From NCBI GenBank assembly GCA_016934325.1, contig JAFGSV010000015.1, forward strand, positions 1 through 54,282: a stretch of DNA of 54,282 nt, written 5' to 3'. Source of the DNA: Candidatus Aenigmatarchaeota archaeon. GTDB lineage: Archaea; Aenigmatarchaeota; Aenigmatarchaeia; QMZP01; JAFGSV01. How positions within the stretch are numbered: position 1 is the first letter of the stretch; every line of letters begins with the position of its first letter. The notes below the pieces were generated by a model. That model made no database searches and was not told where the DNA came from. It saw only the letters and a program-made list of their open reading frames with translations. Positions 1 through 8,060 of the stretch are shown here, piece after piece. The translations under genes and the position numbers were made by a program.

Positions 1-77
1 AGAAACAATGGAGTGGGTGTTAAGTACATCCGAATGTCAGAAATTGGCAACCAGCTTTTTTAACATGAAGGCGGCCT

Positions 78-302
78 CTAGTATTTCCGCAGGAGTTTAT
101 TCAGAGCTCTAATTAGCGGTGTTCTCCAGTCATCCTCTAACTGGGTTCTTATGAAATTGACCAATTCCCTGTCTTCCTTTGTTAATCTCAGCTTTTCCAA
201 TTTCTTTATTTTCGAAAGTATTTCGTAGTCCCTTTCGGTCGGCATGGGATATTTTCTCTTTTCCTCTGTGCTAAGAGTAACATTTTCTTTGCTTTTTTTC
301 AT
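78..302 (-). CDS. hypothetical protein, 74 aa
   Basis: Small, charged, Lys/Glu/Arg-rich soluble protein with no signal peptide or membrane segment. It looks mostly helical, with heptad-like Leu/Ile spacing from about residue 27 (EILSKIKKLEKLRL), which suggests a short coiled coil or helical bundle. I do not recognise the family. A TATA-like box lies about 25 nt upstream of the ATG with no ribosome-binding site between, so it probably has its own leaderless promoter. That upstream signal is the main reason to accept it as a gene. Its base composition is more AT-rich than most neighbours. It is followed only by the edge of the window. Confidence 0.6.
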   Translation of the reverse strand: MKKSKENVTLSTEEKRKYPMPTERDYEILSKIKKLEKLRLTKEDRELVNFIRTQLEDDWRTPLIRALNKLLRKY

Positions 303-321
303 GAAAATAGTAACGTTTCTA

Positions 322-331
322 TATTATAAAT
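322..331 (-). promoter_or_regulatory. TATA box for the 74-aa gene
   Basis: TATA-like sequence on the minus strand (TTTATAATAT) centred about 25 nt upstream of the ATG at 302. The spacing predicts a leaderless transcript. Confidence 0.5.
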
Positions 332-486
332 TTACCTTCGGAACTAATGTTTTTTTCAAGCCAATCCGAATATCGTGCCGTTTATGACATTAATCCGGAT
401 GTGTTTTGTGAATTGCTATTTTTAGAACGGGACGCAATCAACAAACTTTAAAACGTTATGCAGCAATTAATATTATTGGTGCTGGT

Positions 487-1167
487 ATGAGATTATTGGT
501 GGTCGCCGACGTCCATGGAAAGTACGAGAAGCTGCAGGACATAATGGATTCGATAGCAGGCACGGCTTTCGACGCCGTTATCGCGCCTGGCGACTTCACT
601 GACATGTTCGACATCCCGCCGAACTTCTCCCAGCTGGACGTGGCCGACATGGTCATTCAGAAGCTGCTCATACCGAACAAGCCCCTGCTGTGCGTGCCGG
701 GGAACCACGACCCGTACGACATTCTGGACGTGTTCGACGATTACGGCGTCAATTTGCACGGGAGGACAAAGAAGGTCGCTGGCGTTGTGTTCGCTGGTTG
801 GGGCGGCGCCGTCACGCCGTTCAACACGCTGCTCGAGCCGCCCGAGGAGGAGACCGCTGAGGTCCTGGGTAGGGTGTTGAAGAAGGTTACCGGACAGTGG
901 GTTCTGATCTCACATTCCCCGCCAAAAGGAACGACCCTGGACATGGTCAAGCCGAAGACGCACGTCGGTTCAGCCGCGATAAGGGACGTCATCCTCAGCA
1001 AGAAGCCGGTGCTCACAATAACGGCACACATTCACGAGAACAGAGGCACCGACATGGTTGGCGGGTCGACTGTTTTCTATCCAGGCCCTGCCTTCGACGG
1101 ATACTATGGCATAGTCGAGCTGGGGAAGAGAAAGGCGGAGTGCCACGTGAGAAGAACGGGCGCCTGA
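487..1167 (+). CDS. calcineurin-like metallophosphoesterase
   Basis: Archaeal metallophosphoesterase of the calcineurin-like superfamily, 226 aa, a usual length for the stand-alone domain. The dinuclear metal-binding motifs are present in order: D8-x-H10, G35-D36 with D39, GNHDP at 72-76, H143 in ISHSPP, and the AHIH pair H181/H183. The substrate cannot be told from sequence; relatives hydrolyse phosphomonoesters or phosphodiesters, including cyclic nucleotides. There is no signal peptide, so it should be cytoplasmic. It converges on the regulator gene that ends 3 nt after it. The start is the ATG before RLLVVADVHG, the canonical first strand of the fold. Confidence 0.88.
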   Translation: MRLLVVADVHGKYEKLQDIMDSIAGTAFDAVIAPGDFTDMFDIPPNFSQLDVADMVIQKLLIPNKPLLCVPGNHDPYDILDVFDDYGVNLHGRTKKVAGVVFAGWGGAVTPFNTLLEPPEEETAEVLGRVLKKVTGQWVLISHSPPKGTTLDMVKPKTHVGSAAIRDVILSKKPVLTITAHIHENRGTDMVGGSTVFYPGPAFDGYYGIVELGKRKAECHVRRTGA

Positions 1168-1170
1168 GCC

Positions 1171-1905
1171 TTATCCCAGCTTCTTCAGCTGCTCGACCAT
1201 CTCCTCGAGCGTCACGTTCTCGCAGATCGCCAGGGGAATGCCCTCTATGCCGGCGATGTTCTTGGCGACGTCGCTGACCTCGGATAGCGGGATATTGTGC
1301 AGTATCACCAGGGCGGGCTTGAGGTTGGCCACCTTGATAGCTATCATAGGGCCCTTGCCGGTCGTTATGTTCGTGAAGATCAGCGCCCTCCTCGTCGTGA
1401 CCCCGTAGAGCTTCGACAGTTCCGAGAAGGAGAGCTCGGTGATCGCCTTCACGGAATCGATGACAGTATATCCATAGAGATCTTCATCGGGATGCTCAGC
1501 AGACTTTATGATCTGGGCCCCTATGCACCTGCAGAACTCATCCAGGCCCACGCCCTTCTCGAACTCCCTGATGTCAGCGATCGCGGATGAGGCGGACCGG
1601 CTCTCCGTCATGTGCAGGAAGCCCTTTAGGACTTCTCCGCCCCTCCTCCCCTCTATGTTCATCAGCGCCTCGACGTATTTCTTAAGGAACAGAATCCCGG
1701 GTGATCGCCTCCTGCCGGACTCGTAGTCCGATATCACGGAGGAGGTCACGCCAAGCTCCTTCGAGAGCTCCTTCTGGGACACCCTGAACAGGGCCCTCCA
1801 CTTCTTTATGGTCTTGCCCGGATCGCTCGACATGGCGATCTCCCCAATCACGTCCTTGGCCAGTCCCGCCTTCTTCAGCTCGAGTTCGTCAACCACCTTA
1901 TCCAT
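1171..1905 (-). CDS. archaeal XRE-type transcriptional regulator (COG1709-like)
   Basis: DNA-binding regulator of 244 aa. A lambda-repressor/XRE helix-turn-helix lies at about residues 36-80 (VSQKELSKELGVTSSVISDYESGRR). It is followed by a C-terminal domain with the signature I associate with COG1709, an archaea-only family whose ligand and targets are unknown (YGYTVIDSVKAI and RALIFTNITTGKGPM). This domain may sense a small molecule; that is inference. It is transcribed away from the Hjc-like gene, with a TATA box 26 nt upstream of its ATG and no ribosome-binding site, so it is probably leaderless. The family assignment rests on recognition by eye. Confidence 0.82.
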   Translation of the reverse strand: MDKVVDELELKKAGLAKDVIGEIAMSSDPGKTIKKWRALFRVSQKELSKELGVTSSVISDYESGRRRSPGILFLKKYVEALMNIEGRRGGEVLKGFLHMTESRSASSAIADIREFEKGVGLDEFCRCIGAQIIKSAEHPDEDLYGYTVIDSVKAITELSFSELSKLYGVTTRRALIFTNITTGKGPMIAIKVANLKPALVILHNIPLSEVSDVAKNIAGIEGIPLAICENVTLEEMVEQLKKLG

Positions 1906-1924
1906 ACTTCGATAATCGTCTAAC

Positions 1925-1936
1925 GGATTTATAACC
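1925..1936 (-). promoter_or_regulatory. TATA box for the COG1709 regulator
   Basis: GGTTATAAATCC on the minus strand, centred about 26 nt upstream of the ATG at 1905. This is leaderless spacing. Confidence 0.6.
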
Positions 1937-2002
1937 TTTTGAAATGGATGGCTCCGCGGAAGCGTTTTTAAGCAAACGGCCCCAATTAGATTTATTGGTT
2001 TT

Positions 2003-2344
2003 ATGAGCTACGCCAGGGGCAGAAGATTCGAGCATTTGATAAAGGATAAGCTGAGGGATGCCGGTTTCGAGGCGAGGAGGATAGCCCTCTCGGGGAGGCA
2101 GCGCCCCGAAGGCGAGAGAGACATCCCTAACGCCGACCTAATAGTCGAGGAGCGCTTCTTCTGCAAGGCCAAGACGACCAAGGCGAAGAAATACGTCTCG
2201 TTCCCGGAGAGCGAGATAATGGAGCTTCACAACGGCGGCCAGGACTTTCTCGTATTCAACTTCAAGAGGACGCCGCCCTTCGTCGTGGTGAGGTTCAAGG
2301 ACTTCCTCGACCTTCTGAGGTTGTGGAAGGAAAGGCAGCAATGA
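2003..2344 (+). CDS. Hjc-like PD-(D/E)XK nuclease-fold protein, altered active site
   Basis: Small protein (113 aa) resembling archaeal Holliday junction resolvase Hjc and related PD-(D/E)XK nucleases. It has the N-terminal YARGRRFEHLI helix with E10, the GFEARRIALSG segment, D45 in NADLIV, and a beta strand ending in CKAKTT. Hjc cleaves four-way junctions as a dimer and needs the E, D and E-x-K residues. Here the ExK motif reads K55-A-K57, so the expected second catalytic glutamate is a lysine. It may be an inactive or DNA-binding-only relative, or may recruit a different acidic residue such as E49 or E50. It is 113 aa, close to the usual Hjc length. The ATG is preceded by an AT-rich promoter-like stretch near 1962-1972. 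Confidence 0.68.
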   Translation: MSYARGRRFEHLIKDKLRDAGFEARRIALSGRQRPEGERDIPNADLIVEERFFCKAKTTKAKKYVSFPESEIMELHNGGQDFLVFNFKRTPPFVVVRFKDFLDLLRLWKERQQ

Positions 2345-2419
2345 AATCCGAGCATCCTCATTCTGGAAACATTTATTAAAAATGACAGGCAATAATAATA
2401 ATTCTGCGCGGGGGCGCAT

Positions 2420-4390
2420 ATGGCACATATTAAAGCGGTTAAATGGGTAACGAAGGACAAGAGGCGCAAGGGCGTGTTCTGGCCATCGGAAGCCATGAAG
2501 AAGAGGGCCTGGGTTTCCGATCCGGGCATCTATGGCAAGGCCGCAAGGGACCAGGTCGCCTTCTGGGCCGCGAGAGCCGAGGAGGGACTGGAATGGAAGA
2601 AGAAGTGGATAAATGCCTACGAGGAAAAGAAGAAGCCCGGTGCCTTCAAGTGGTTCCTGGGCGGGAGGATCAACGCAAGCTACAACACCCTGGACAGGCA
2701 CATAAGGAGCGGCAGGGGGGGCAAGACTGCCCTCATCTGGGTGCCCGAGCTGCCTGATGAAACCACCAAGAGAATATCTTATGAAGAGCTGCACAGGGAC
2801 GTCAACAGGCTTGCCAACTCCCTGCGCAGGCTCGGCGTCAGGAAGGGCGACAGGGTGGGCATATACCTGCCGATGGTTCCCGAGGTCATAACGTCCCTTC
2901 TCGCGTGCGCGAGGATAGGCGCGATACACAGCGTTGTCTTCTCGGCCTTCAGCGGGGAATCCCTTAAAGACAGGCTCATCGATGCGGAGGCCAAGGTTCT
3001 CATCACGGCGGACGGCTACTACAGGAGGGGCGAGCCGAAGACGCTGAAGGAGAGCGCGGACATAGGCGTGAAGGGGACGGGCGTCAGGCACGTCATAGTG
3101 GTGAAGAGGACGGGAAGGAAGATACCATGGAACAAGAGGAAGGACATGTGGTTCCATGAGGCGATCAAGAGGGAGCCTGATTACTGCGAGCCGCAATTCG
3201 TCGAGAGCAACGAGACCCTCTTCATACTGTACACGAGCGGGACCACGGGGAAGCCGAAAGGCATAATCCATGACACGGGCGGGTACCTCACACAGGCCTA
3301 CTGGACGACGAAATGGGACTTCGACCTGCATGACGACGACGTGTTCTGGTGCACCGCCGATATAGGCTGGGTCACGGGGCATACATACGGATGCTACGGC
3401 CCGCTGCTCAACGGGGCGACGATGCTCATGTTCGAGGGAGCCCCGGATTACCCGGACCCGGGGAGGTGGTGGAAGGTGGTCGCCGACAACGGCGTCACGG
3501 TCTTCTACACCGCGCCGACCGCCATAAGGATGTTCATAAAGTTCGGCGACAAGTGGATCAGGAAGCACAGGCTGGACTCGCTCAGGATACTCGGCACCGT
3601 CGGGGAGCCCATAGACGAGGAAGCCTGGCTATGGTATTTCAACAAGATAGGGCAGGGGAGATGCCCCGTGATAGACACGTGGTGGCAGACCGAGACCGGA
3701 GGGACCCTCATCAACACCCTGCCGGGCATAGGGCCGTTCATCCCCACGGTGGCCGGGTTGAGCTTCCCCGGAACACGGCACGCGATGCTGGACAGCCAGG
3801 GGGATGAGGTGGGGACGGGCGAGACCGGGTTCCTGGTCCAGAAGCCGCCCTACGCCCCCGGGATGCTGAGGGGCGTCCACAGGAACCCGAAGAAATACTT
3901 CGAGACATACTGGTCGAGATTCCCGGGATACTACGACACGAGCGACGGGGCCAAGCGAAGGAAGGACGGTACAATAAGGCTGACGGGAAGGGTGGACGAT
4001 GTCATGAAGGTGGCCGGCCACCGGCTCTCCACGGCCGAGCTTGAGAACGCGCTGAACGAGCACAGTCTCGTCAGGGAATCGGCCGTGGTCCCGAAGCCGG
4101 ACGAGATAAAGGGCGAGGTCCCCGTGGCTTTCGTGGTGCTCAAGGACGAGTCGAAGGCCAGCGAAGAGCTGAAGAAGGAGCTTGTAAAGCACGTCGACAA
4201 GGCCATAGGCCCGACGGCGAGGCCGTCATTCATCTACTTCGTCAGCGACGTCCCCAAGACCCGCTCGGGGAAGATCATGAGGAGGATACTCAGGGGAATC
4301 GTCAAGGGAGACAGCGAGCTAGGCAACCTTACGACCCTCATGAACCCCGAGTGCGTCAAGGTATTGCATAAGACTGTGAAGAAGGGCTAG
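2420..4390 (+). CDS. acs: acetyl-CoA synthetase, AMP-forming
   Basis: Converts acetate, ATP and CoA to acetyl-CoA, AMP and PPi, allowing acetate assimilation. The length of 656 aa is typical of full Acs. ANL-superfamily motifs are present: the ATP-binding loop TSGTTGKPKG at 272-281, WWQTETGG at 421-428, YDTSD, then GRVDDVMKVAGHR at the hinge to the C-terminal domain, and PKTRSGK with K618, the lysine acetylated in bacterial Acs and needed for adenylation. A TATA-like TTTATTAAAA lies near 2373-2380, giving a short leader. The PPi released could feed the membrane pyrophosphatase encoded at 5380-7353; that link is inference. Many small-genome archaea use ADP-forming enzymes instead. Confidence 0.97.
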   Translation: MAHIKAVKWVTKDKRRKGVFWPSEAMKKRAWVSDPGIYGKAARDQVAFWAARAEEGLEWKKKWINAYEEKKKPGAFKWFLGGRINASYNTLDRHIRSGRGGKTALIWVPELPDETTKRISYEELHRDVNRLANSLRRLGVRKGDRVGIYLPMVPEVITSLLACARIGAIHSVVFSAFSGESLKDRLIDAEAKVLITADGYYRRGEPKTLKESADIGVKGTGVRHVIVVKRTGRKIPWNKRKDMWFHEAIKREPDYCEPQFVESNETLFILYTSGTTGKPKGIIHDTGGYLTQAYWTTKWDFDLHDDDVFWCTADIGWVTGHTYGCYGPLLNGATMLMFEGAPDYPDPGRWWKVVADNGVTVFYTAPTAIRMFIKFGDKWIRKHRLDSLRILGTVGEPIDEEAWLWYFNKIGQGRCPVIDTWWQTETGGTLINTLPGIGPFIPTVAGLSFPGTRHAMLDSQGDEVGTGETGFLVQKPPYAPGMLRGVHRNPKKYFETYWSRFPGYYDTSDGAKRRKDGTIRLTGRVDDVMKVAGHRLSTAELENALNEHSLVRESAVVPKPDEIKGEVPVAFVVLKDESKASEELKKELVKHVDKAIGPTARPSFIYFVSDVPKTRSGKIMRRILRGIVKGDSELGNLTTLMNPECVKVLHKTVKKG

Positions 4391-4393
4391 TTA

Positions 4394-4405
4394 ACATTAT
4401 AAATC
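4394..4405 (+). promoter_or_regulatory. TATA box for the 71-aa gene
   Basis: ATTATAAAT centred 25 nt before the ATG at 4425. This is leaderless spacing with no ribosome-binding site. Confidence 0.55.
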
Positions 4406-4424
4406 AAGAAAAGAAACATCCATT

Positions 4425-4640
4425 ATGACCTCGGCCAGATACCCTTTGGGATACATGCAATATCTCAATGCAGCCGACCGCGAGGCGTGCTGCAAAGGCG
4501 ATTTAACCAGAATAGCAACATTTCAGAGATACCTTGAAGATTTGCATAACCATGGTTTCGGCGAGTTTGACGAGGAAATGGCAAGGAACTGGCTTTCCAG
4601 CGCAATCAAGAAGCTCTCGCCTGCCCCAGCAACGTTTTGA
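4425..4640 (+). CDS. hypothetical protein, 71 aa
   Basis: Small soluble protein with no recognised family. It is predicted to be mainly helical, with Cys22-Cys23 and the stretch FDEEMARNWLSSAIKKL at its C-terminus. There is no signal peptide. A well-placed TATA box 25 nt upstream and the lack of any competing gene on either strand support it. It converges on the deoxyribosyltransferase-like gene, whose stop lies 16 nt beyond its own. Confidence 0.55.
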   Translation: MTSARYPLGYMQYLNAADREACCKGDLTRIATFQRYLEDLHNHGFGEFDEEMARNWLSSAIKKLSPAPATF

Positions 4641-4655
4641 AAATGTTTTCGCGAA

Positions 4656-5072
4656 TTACGTCTGACCGATTCTATCAATCCGGCCATTCAGAACAATGGG
4701 ATTGGTGAGCCCAATCTCGAAGGCATATCTCAGCTTCTCCTCTCTCGGGGGGTCGTGAAGAAGGAATATCTTCTTGTCCATGTGCCTGGCAATCCCTATC
4801 TCCATGAGGGTCGCGCCGCCCACATAGCCTTCAATGCCGTCCTTCGGGTAGTTCACGACGAGAATGGCGTCGCTCTCGGCCACCTTGTCGAAGCATTCCT
4901 TGTCTATCTGCTTCTCATGACAGTGCTCCCGGTCCATGTTCAAGCCCGGGTTATCCACGCACGCCTCAGCGTCGCTTGTGAGCAAGACCTCGTGACCCAA
5001 ACCCTCCAGCTTCCCCTTGGCCTCCAGCATCTCCCTGGCGAAGGACATGCTCCCGCATATCATTATTTTCAT
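4656..5072 (-). CDS. nucleoside 2-deoxyribosyltransferase-like Rossmann protein
   Basis: Compact alpha/beta protein of 138 aa starting MKIMICGSMSFA, like the first strand and loop of nucleoside 2-deoxyribosyltransferase-like and DUF4406-type proteins that process nucleotides. Other family-like features are ESDAILVVNYPKDGIEGYVGGATLMEIGIA, where the Gly-rich turn and Glu (MEIG) resemble the catalytic Glu region, and a MDKKIFLL strand. Substrate unknown. It is cytoplasmic. A TATA box is centred about 26 nt upstream, predicting a leaderless message. Confidence 0.65.
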   Translation of the reverse strand: MKIMICGSMSFAREMLEAKGKLEGLGHEVLLTSDAEACVDNPGLNMDREHCHEKQIDKECFDKVAESDAILVVNYPKDGIEGYVGGATLMEIGIARHMDKKIFLLHDPPREEKLRYAFEIGLTNPIVLNGRIDRIGQT

Positions 5073-5093
5073 AAGGAGTTAATGTCACGAACA

Positions 5094-5103
5094 GATTTAA
5101 ATC
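5094..5103 (-). promoter_or_regulatory. TATA box for the deoxyribosyltransferase-like gene
   Basis: GATTTAAATC, centred about 26 nt upstream of the ATG at 5072. It lies just within the 3' end of the next upstream gene. Confidence 0.5.
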
Positions 5104-5330
5104 CGGTAAGAAGCATCTTCCTGCTGAGGAACCCTTTCAATATTAAATAAATAATCGTGCGGAACGGTGACGATGCTGGCGGCAGTTAATAAAACGGCGG
5201 CGGCTTTCCCGAGCATCGGAACGCCCGGATTATTGCGCCACATGAAATTTATCGTTTGCCAATTCTCCTTCCATGCAGCCCCGAATCTGGTCCTGTAAGC
5301 GTGGTCCGTGTCGCCCGCCAAGCGGTACAT
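5097..5330 (-). CDS. hypothetical small membrane protein, 77 aa
   Basis: Small protein with one likely hydrophobic helix at about residues 40-56 (MLGKAAAVLLTAASIVTV), preceded by a polar N-terminal half containing the aromatic stretch WKENWQTINFMW. No family is recognised. It lies between the pyrophosphatase and the deoxyribosyltransferase-like gene on the same strand. A TATA box 26 nt upstream of the ATG supports independent, leaderless expression. Its stop lies close to or inside the next gene's promoter, so the two could also be cotranscribed. Confidence 0.5.
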   Translation of the reverse strand: MYRLAGDTDHAYRTRFGAAWKENWQTINFMWRNNPGVPMLGKAAAVLLTAASIVTVPHDYLFNIERVPQQEDASYRI

Positions 5331-5350
5331 GATGATATTTATCCAAGAAA

Positions 5351-5360
5351 ATCTTTAAAT
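5351..5360 (-). promoter_or_regulatory. TATA box for the 77-aa membrane protein
   Basis: ATTTAAAGAT on the minus strand, about 26 nt upstream of the ATG at 5330. Confidence 0.5.
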
Positions 5361-5379
5361 CGTATGCCGGGCACGGTTC

Positions 5380-7353
5380 TCACAGCAAAAGGGGCGCAAA
5401 GACCAGCGCGACTATGGACATGAGCTTTATCAGTATGTTCAGCGAGGGCCCGCTCGTGTCCTTGAAGGGATCCCCGACGGTGTCCCCCACGACCGCGGCC
5501 TTGTGGGCTTCCGAGCCCTTACCCCCGAGCCTTCCGCCCTCTATGTATTTCTTGGCGTTGTCCCACGCGCCCCCCGCGTTGGCCATCATCAGGGCCAGCA
5601 GGAAGCTTGTCGCGATGGCCCCCGCGAGCATGCCGCCGAGCGCCTCGGCCCCGAGCAGCACGCCGACTATGAGCGGAGCGACGACTGCAAGGACCCCTGG
5701 CACGACCATCTCCCTCACGGCGGCCGACGTAGCTATGCTTATGCAGCTTTCATAATCGGGCTTCACCTTGCCGCTCATGATTTTCTTGTCCCTGAACTGC
5801 CTCCTCACCTCATAGACGATCTTGCTAGCCGTTTTTCCGACGGACCTCATCGTGAAGCTCGCGAAAAGGAAGGGCAGCAGGGCCCCTATGAAGAGCCCTA
5901 TCACCACATCTGGGTTCGTTATGCTAATGCTGTCAATGCCGACAACGGTGCCGTACACGGAAAAAAGCGCTAAAGAGGTCAGTGCGGCGGAGCCAATCGC
6001 GAACCCCTTCCCTATCGCCGCTGTGGTGTTTCCCATGGCGTCCAGCCTCTCCGCCCGCTTCCTGATATCCGGCCCCATGTCAGCCATCTCCGCGATCCCC
6101 GCCGCATTGTCGGCGACAGAGCCGTACGTGTCGGCGGCGAGGGTTATCCCCAGTGTGGATAGCATCCCGACCGCCGCGATGGCTATACCGAAAAGCCCGG
6201 CGAGCTGGTAAGAGACGAATATGGCCATGCATACGGCAAGGACCGGTATGAGGCTGCTCTTCATGCCAACAGCGAGGCCCGTTATTACATTGGTTCCGGC
6301 ACCGGTCTGGGCGGATTCGGCTATGGATCTTGTCGGTCCATAGTCAGCGCTCGTGTAAAACTGTGTGACCAGCCCTATCACTATGCCCGTTATGAGGCCG
6401 CTGAGCATGGACCAGTAGACACCCATGCTGTTGGGACCCATGACGGCCCCGATGACGTAATAGGCCACGATCGCCATTATCAAGGCCGCGGAGAATATCC
6501 CCTTGTTCAGGGCGATGCTGGGCATCTTCCTGTTATCACCGGTCCTTACAAAGAAAGTCCCAATGATGCTGGCCAGTATACCGACGCCCGCCAGGACCAT
6601 TGGCAGCCACAGGCCAGACAATCCGAACGCAACCATTCCTATGACCATCGCGGCTATTATGGAATCCACATAGCTCTCGAAGAGGTCGGCCCCCATCCCG
6701 GCGACGTCACCGACGTTGTCGCCCACGTTGTCAGCTATCACAGCGGGATTCCTCGGGTCGTCCTCGGGTATGCCGGCCTCGATCTTGCCCACGAGGTCCG
6801 CCCCGACATCGGCGCCTTTGGTGAATATCCCGCCGCCCACCCTGGCGAACAGGGCTATAGAGCTGGCGCCGAAACCGAACCCGAACAATATGCCGGTGTC
6901 GTTGAATATGTAATACGCGCCGACGATGCCCAGCAGGCCCAGGCCGGCGACGCACATCCCCATGACCGCCCCGCTGCTGAATGCTATCCTGAGGCCAGAA
7001 TTGAGGCTCTTCTGGCAGCCGTGTGCCGTCCTGCTGTTAGCGGAAGTGGCGACCCTCATCCCGATGTTTCCCGCCACCCCAGACAGAAGAGCACCAAGCA
7101 CGAAAGCAATGGCAGTGTTCAGGCCTATCTGCGGGATGACGGCGAGGATTGCGGCGACCGCGATGACGAAGATGGTGATTATCCTGTACTGGGATTTCAT
7201 GTAGCTAACGGCACCCTCGTATATGAGGCCGGATATCTCCCTCATCCTCGGGTTTCCCCTGTCGAACTTCTTGATCCTCATTGCCATTAGCCCGGCGAAA
7301 AGCAAGGCCAGGATTCCGGCAAGCGGAGGCAACATCTCCATGTACATGCTCAT
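5380..7353 (-). CDS. hppA: membrane-bound ion-translocating pyrophosphatase, K+-dependent type
   Basis: Integral membrane enzyme that hydrolyses PPi and pumps H+ or Na+. It has 657 aa and many TM helices. The substrate loop GADVGADLVGKIEAG is at about 180-194 and DNVGDNVGDVAGMGADLFE at about 208-226. The C-terminal loop GDTVGDPFKDTSGPS carries further Mg-PPi ligands. In GNTTAAIGKGFAIGSAAL (about 440-457) an Ala sits where K+-independent enzymes have Lys, so this belongs to the K+-dependent sequence class. Whether it pumps H+ or Na+ cannot be decided by eye. I chose the ATG at 7353, because it overlaps the stop of the upstream trkA-like gene by one base (TGATG); a TTG one codon earlier is less likely. 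Confidence 0.96.
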   Translation of the reverse strand: MSMYMEMLPPLAGILALLFAGLMAMRIKKFDRGNPRMREISGLIYEGAVSYMKSQYRIITIFVIAVAAILAVIPQIGLNTAIAFVLGALLSGVAGNIGMRVATSANSRTAHGCQKSLNSGLRIAFSSGAVMGMCVAGLGLLGIVGAYYIFNDTGILFGFGFGASSIALFARVGGGIFTKGADVGADLVGKIEAGIPEDDPRNPAVIADNVGDNVGDVAGMGADLFESYVDSIIAAMVIGMVAFGLSGLWLPMVLAGVGILASIIGTFFVRTGDNRKMPSIALNKGIFSAALIMAIVAYYVIGAVMGPNSMGVYWSMLSGLITGIVIGLVTQFYTSADYGPTRSIAESAQTGAGTNVITGLAVGMKSSLIPVLAVCMAIFVSYQLAGLFGIAIAAVGMLSTLGITLAADTYGSVADNAAGIAEMADMGPDIRKRAERLDAMGNTTAAIGKGFAIGSAALTSLALFSVYGTVVGIDSISITNPDVVIGLFIGALLPFLFASFTMRSVGKTASKIVYEVRRQFRDKKIMSGKVKPDYESCISIATSAAVREMVVPGVLAVVAPLIVGVLLGAEALGGMLAGAIATSFLLALMMANAGGAWDNAKKYIEGGRLGGKGSEAHKAAVVGDTVGDPFKDTSGPSLNILIKLMSIVALVFAPLLL

Positions 7354-8003
7354 CAATCCTTAAGCAGCCTCTCCAGCCTCTTCCTGGAACCGGCGGGTAT
7401 GCAGACTATGACGGAATCCTTCTCCCTGACCTTCGCCTTGGGCTTGGGCAGGGCAAGCTTGCCCTTCCTTATCATGGCGGCGACCGACATCTTGTCATTC
7501 GCCAGGGATTCGACGCTCCTTCCTATGATCTTGGACCCCGGATTCACGTAGGCCTCGATTATCTCCCCCTGGTTGCCCCCCAGCATGCCTATGACCTGCC
7601 TCCCATCCTTGGCGAGCGCGGTCTTGAAGCTCATGATCGCGGACGTTGTGGTGTTCACGAGGGACGTGACGCCCTGCTTCTCGAAGAACTCCTCGTTGCT
7701 CGAATCGTTGATCCTGGCGATCACCTTCGGCACGTTGAGGGACTTCGCTATCTGGCATACCATGAGGTTCGTCTTGTCGTCCCCGGTGACGGTCACGAGG
7801 GCTTCGCATTTCTCCATGTCGGCGTCCTTCAGCATCTTCTTCTCGGTGGCGTCCCCGTGCAGGACGAGCGCCTCGAGCTCCTCGGCCAGCTCCTCGGCCC
7901 TCTTCTCATCCTTCTCAATCAGTATGACGTCGTTCTTCTCCTTGGAGAGCATCTCGGCAAGCTTCTTCCCGATCTTCCCTCCGCCCACAAGGACTATCCT
8001 CAT
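7353..8003 (-). CDS. TrkA-type K+ transport regulatory protein
   Basis: Cytoplasmic regulatory subunit of Trk/Ktr K+ transport. The N-terminal TrkA-N (RCK) Rossmann domain begins MRIVLVGGGKIGKKLA, with the acidic end of strand 2 in LIEKDE and GDATEKKML. The C-terminal TrkA-C domain (from about residue 135) ends in VREKDSVIVCIPAG. It is 216 aa, normal for a single-copy TrkA. The start at 8003 is favoured by GGTGGTGA just upstream, which matches the 3' end of archaeal 16S rRNA; ten extra codons are possible. No membrane TrkH/KtrB subunit is in the window. It is translationally coupled to the K+-dependent pyrophosphatase. Confidence 0.9.
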   Translation of the reverse strand: MRIVLVGGGKIGKKLAEMLSKEKNDVILIEKDEKRAEELAEELEALVLHGDATEKKMLKDADMEKCEALVTVTGDDKTNLMVCQIAKSLNVPKVIARINDSSNEEFFEKQGVTSLVNTTTSAIMSFKTALAKDGRQVIGMLGGNQGEIIEAYVNPGSKIIGRSVESLANDKMSVAAMIRKGKLALPKPKAKVREKDSVIVCIPAGSRKRLERLLKD

Positions 8004-8060
8004 GAAATCACCACCTATAATATATATGGGCAATTGTTATTAATTAGGGTTCGCTGCCGC

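Noticed and set aside
303-486. Search for an RNA gene in the intergenic region before the phosphoesterase
   Set aside because: It is AT-rich with promoter-like sequence only; no stable hairpin or box C/D pattern is evident.
2138-3568. 476-codon open frame on the minus strand opposite acs
   Set aside because: It is antisense to a certain acetyl-CoA synthetase, Pro/Arg/Leu-rich and without motifs. Long antisense frames are expected with this codon bias.
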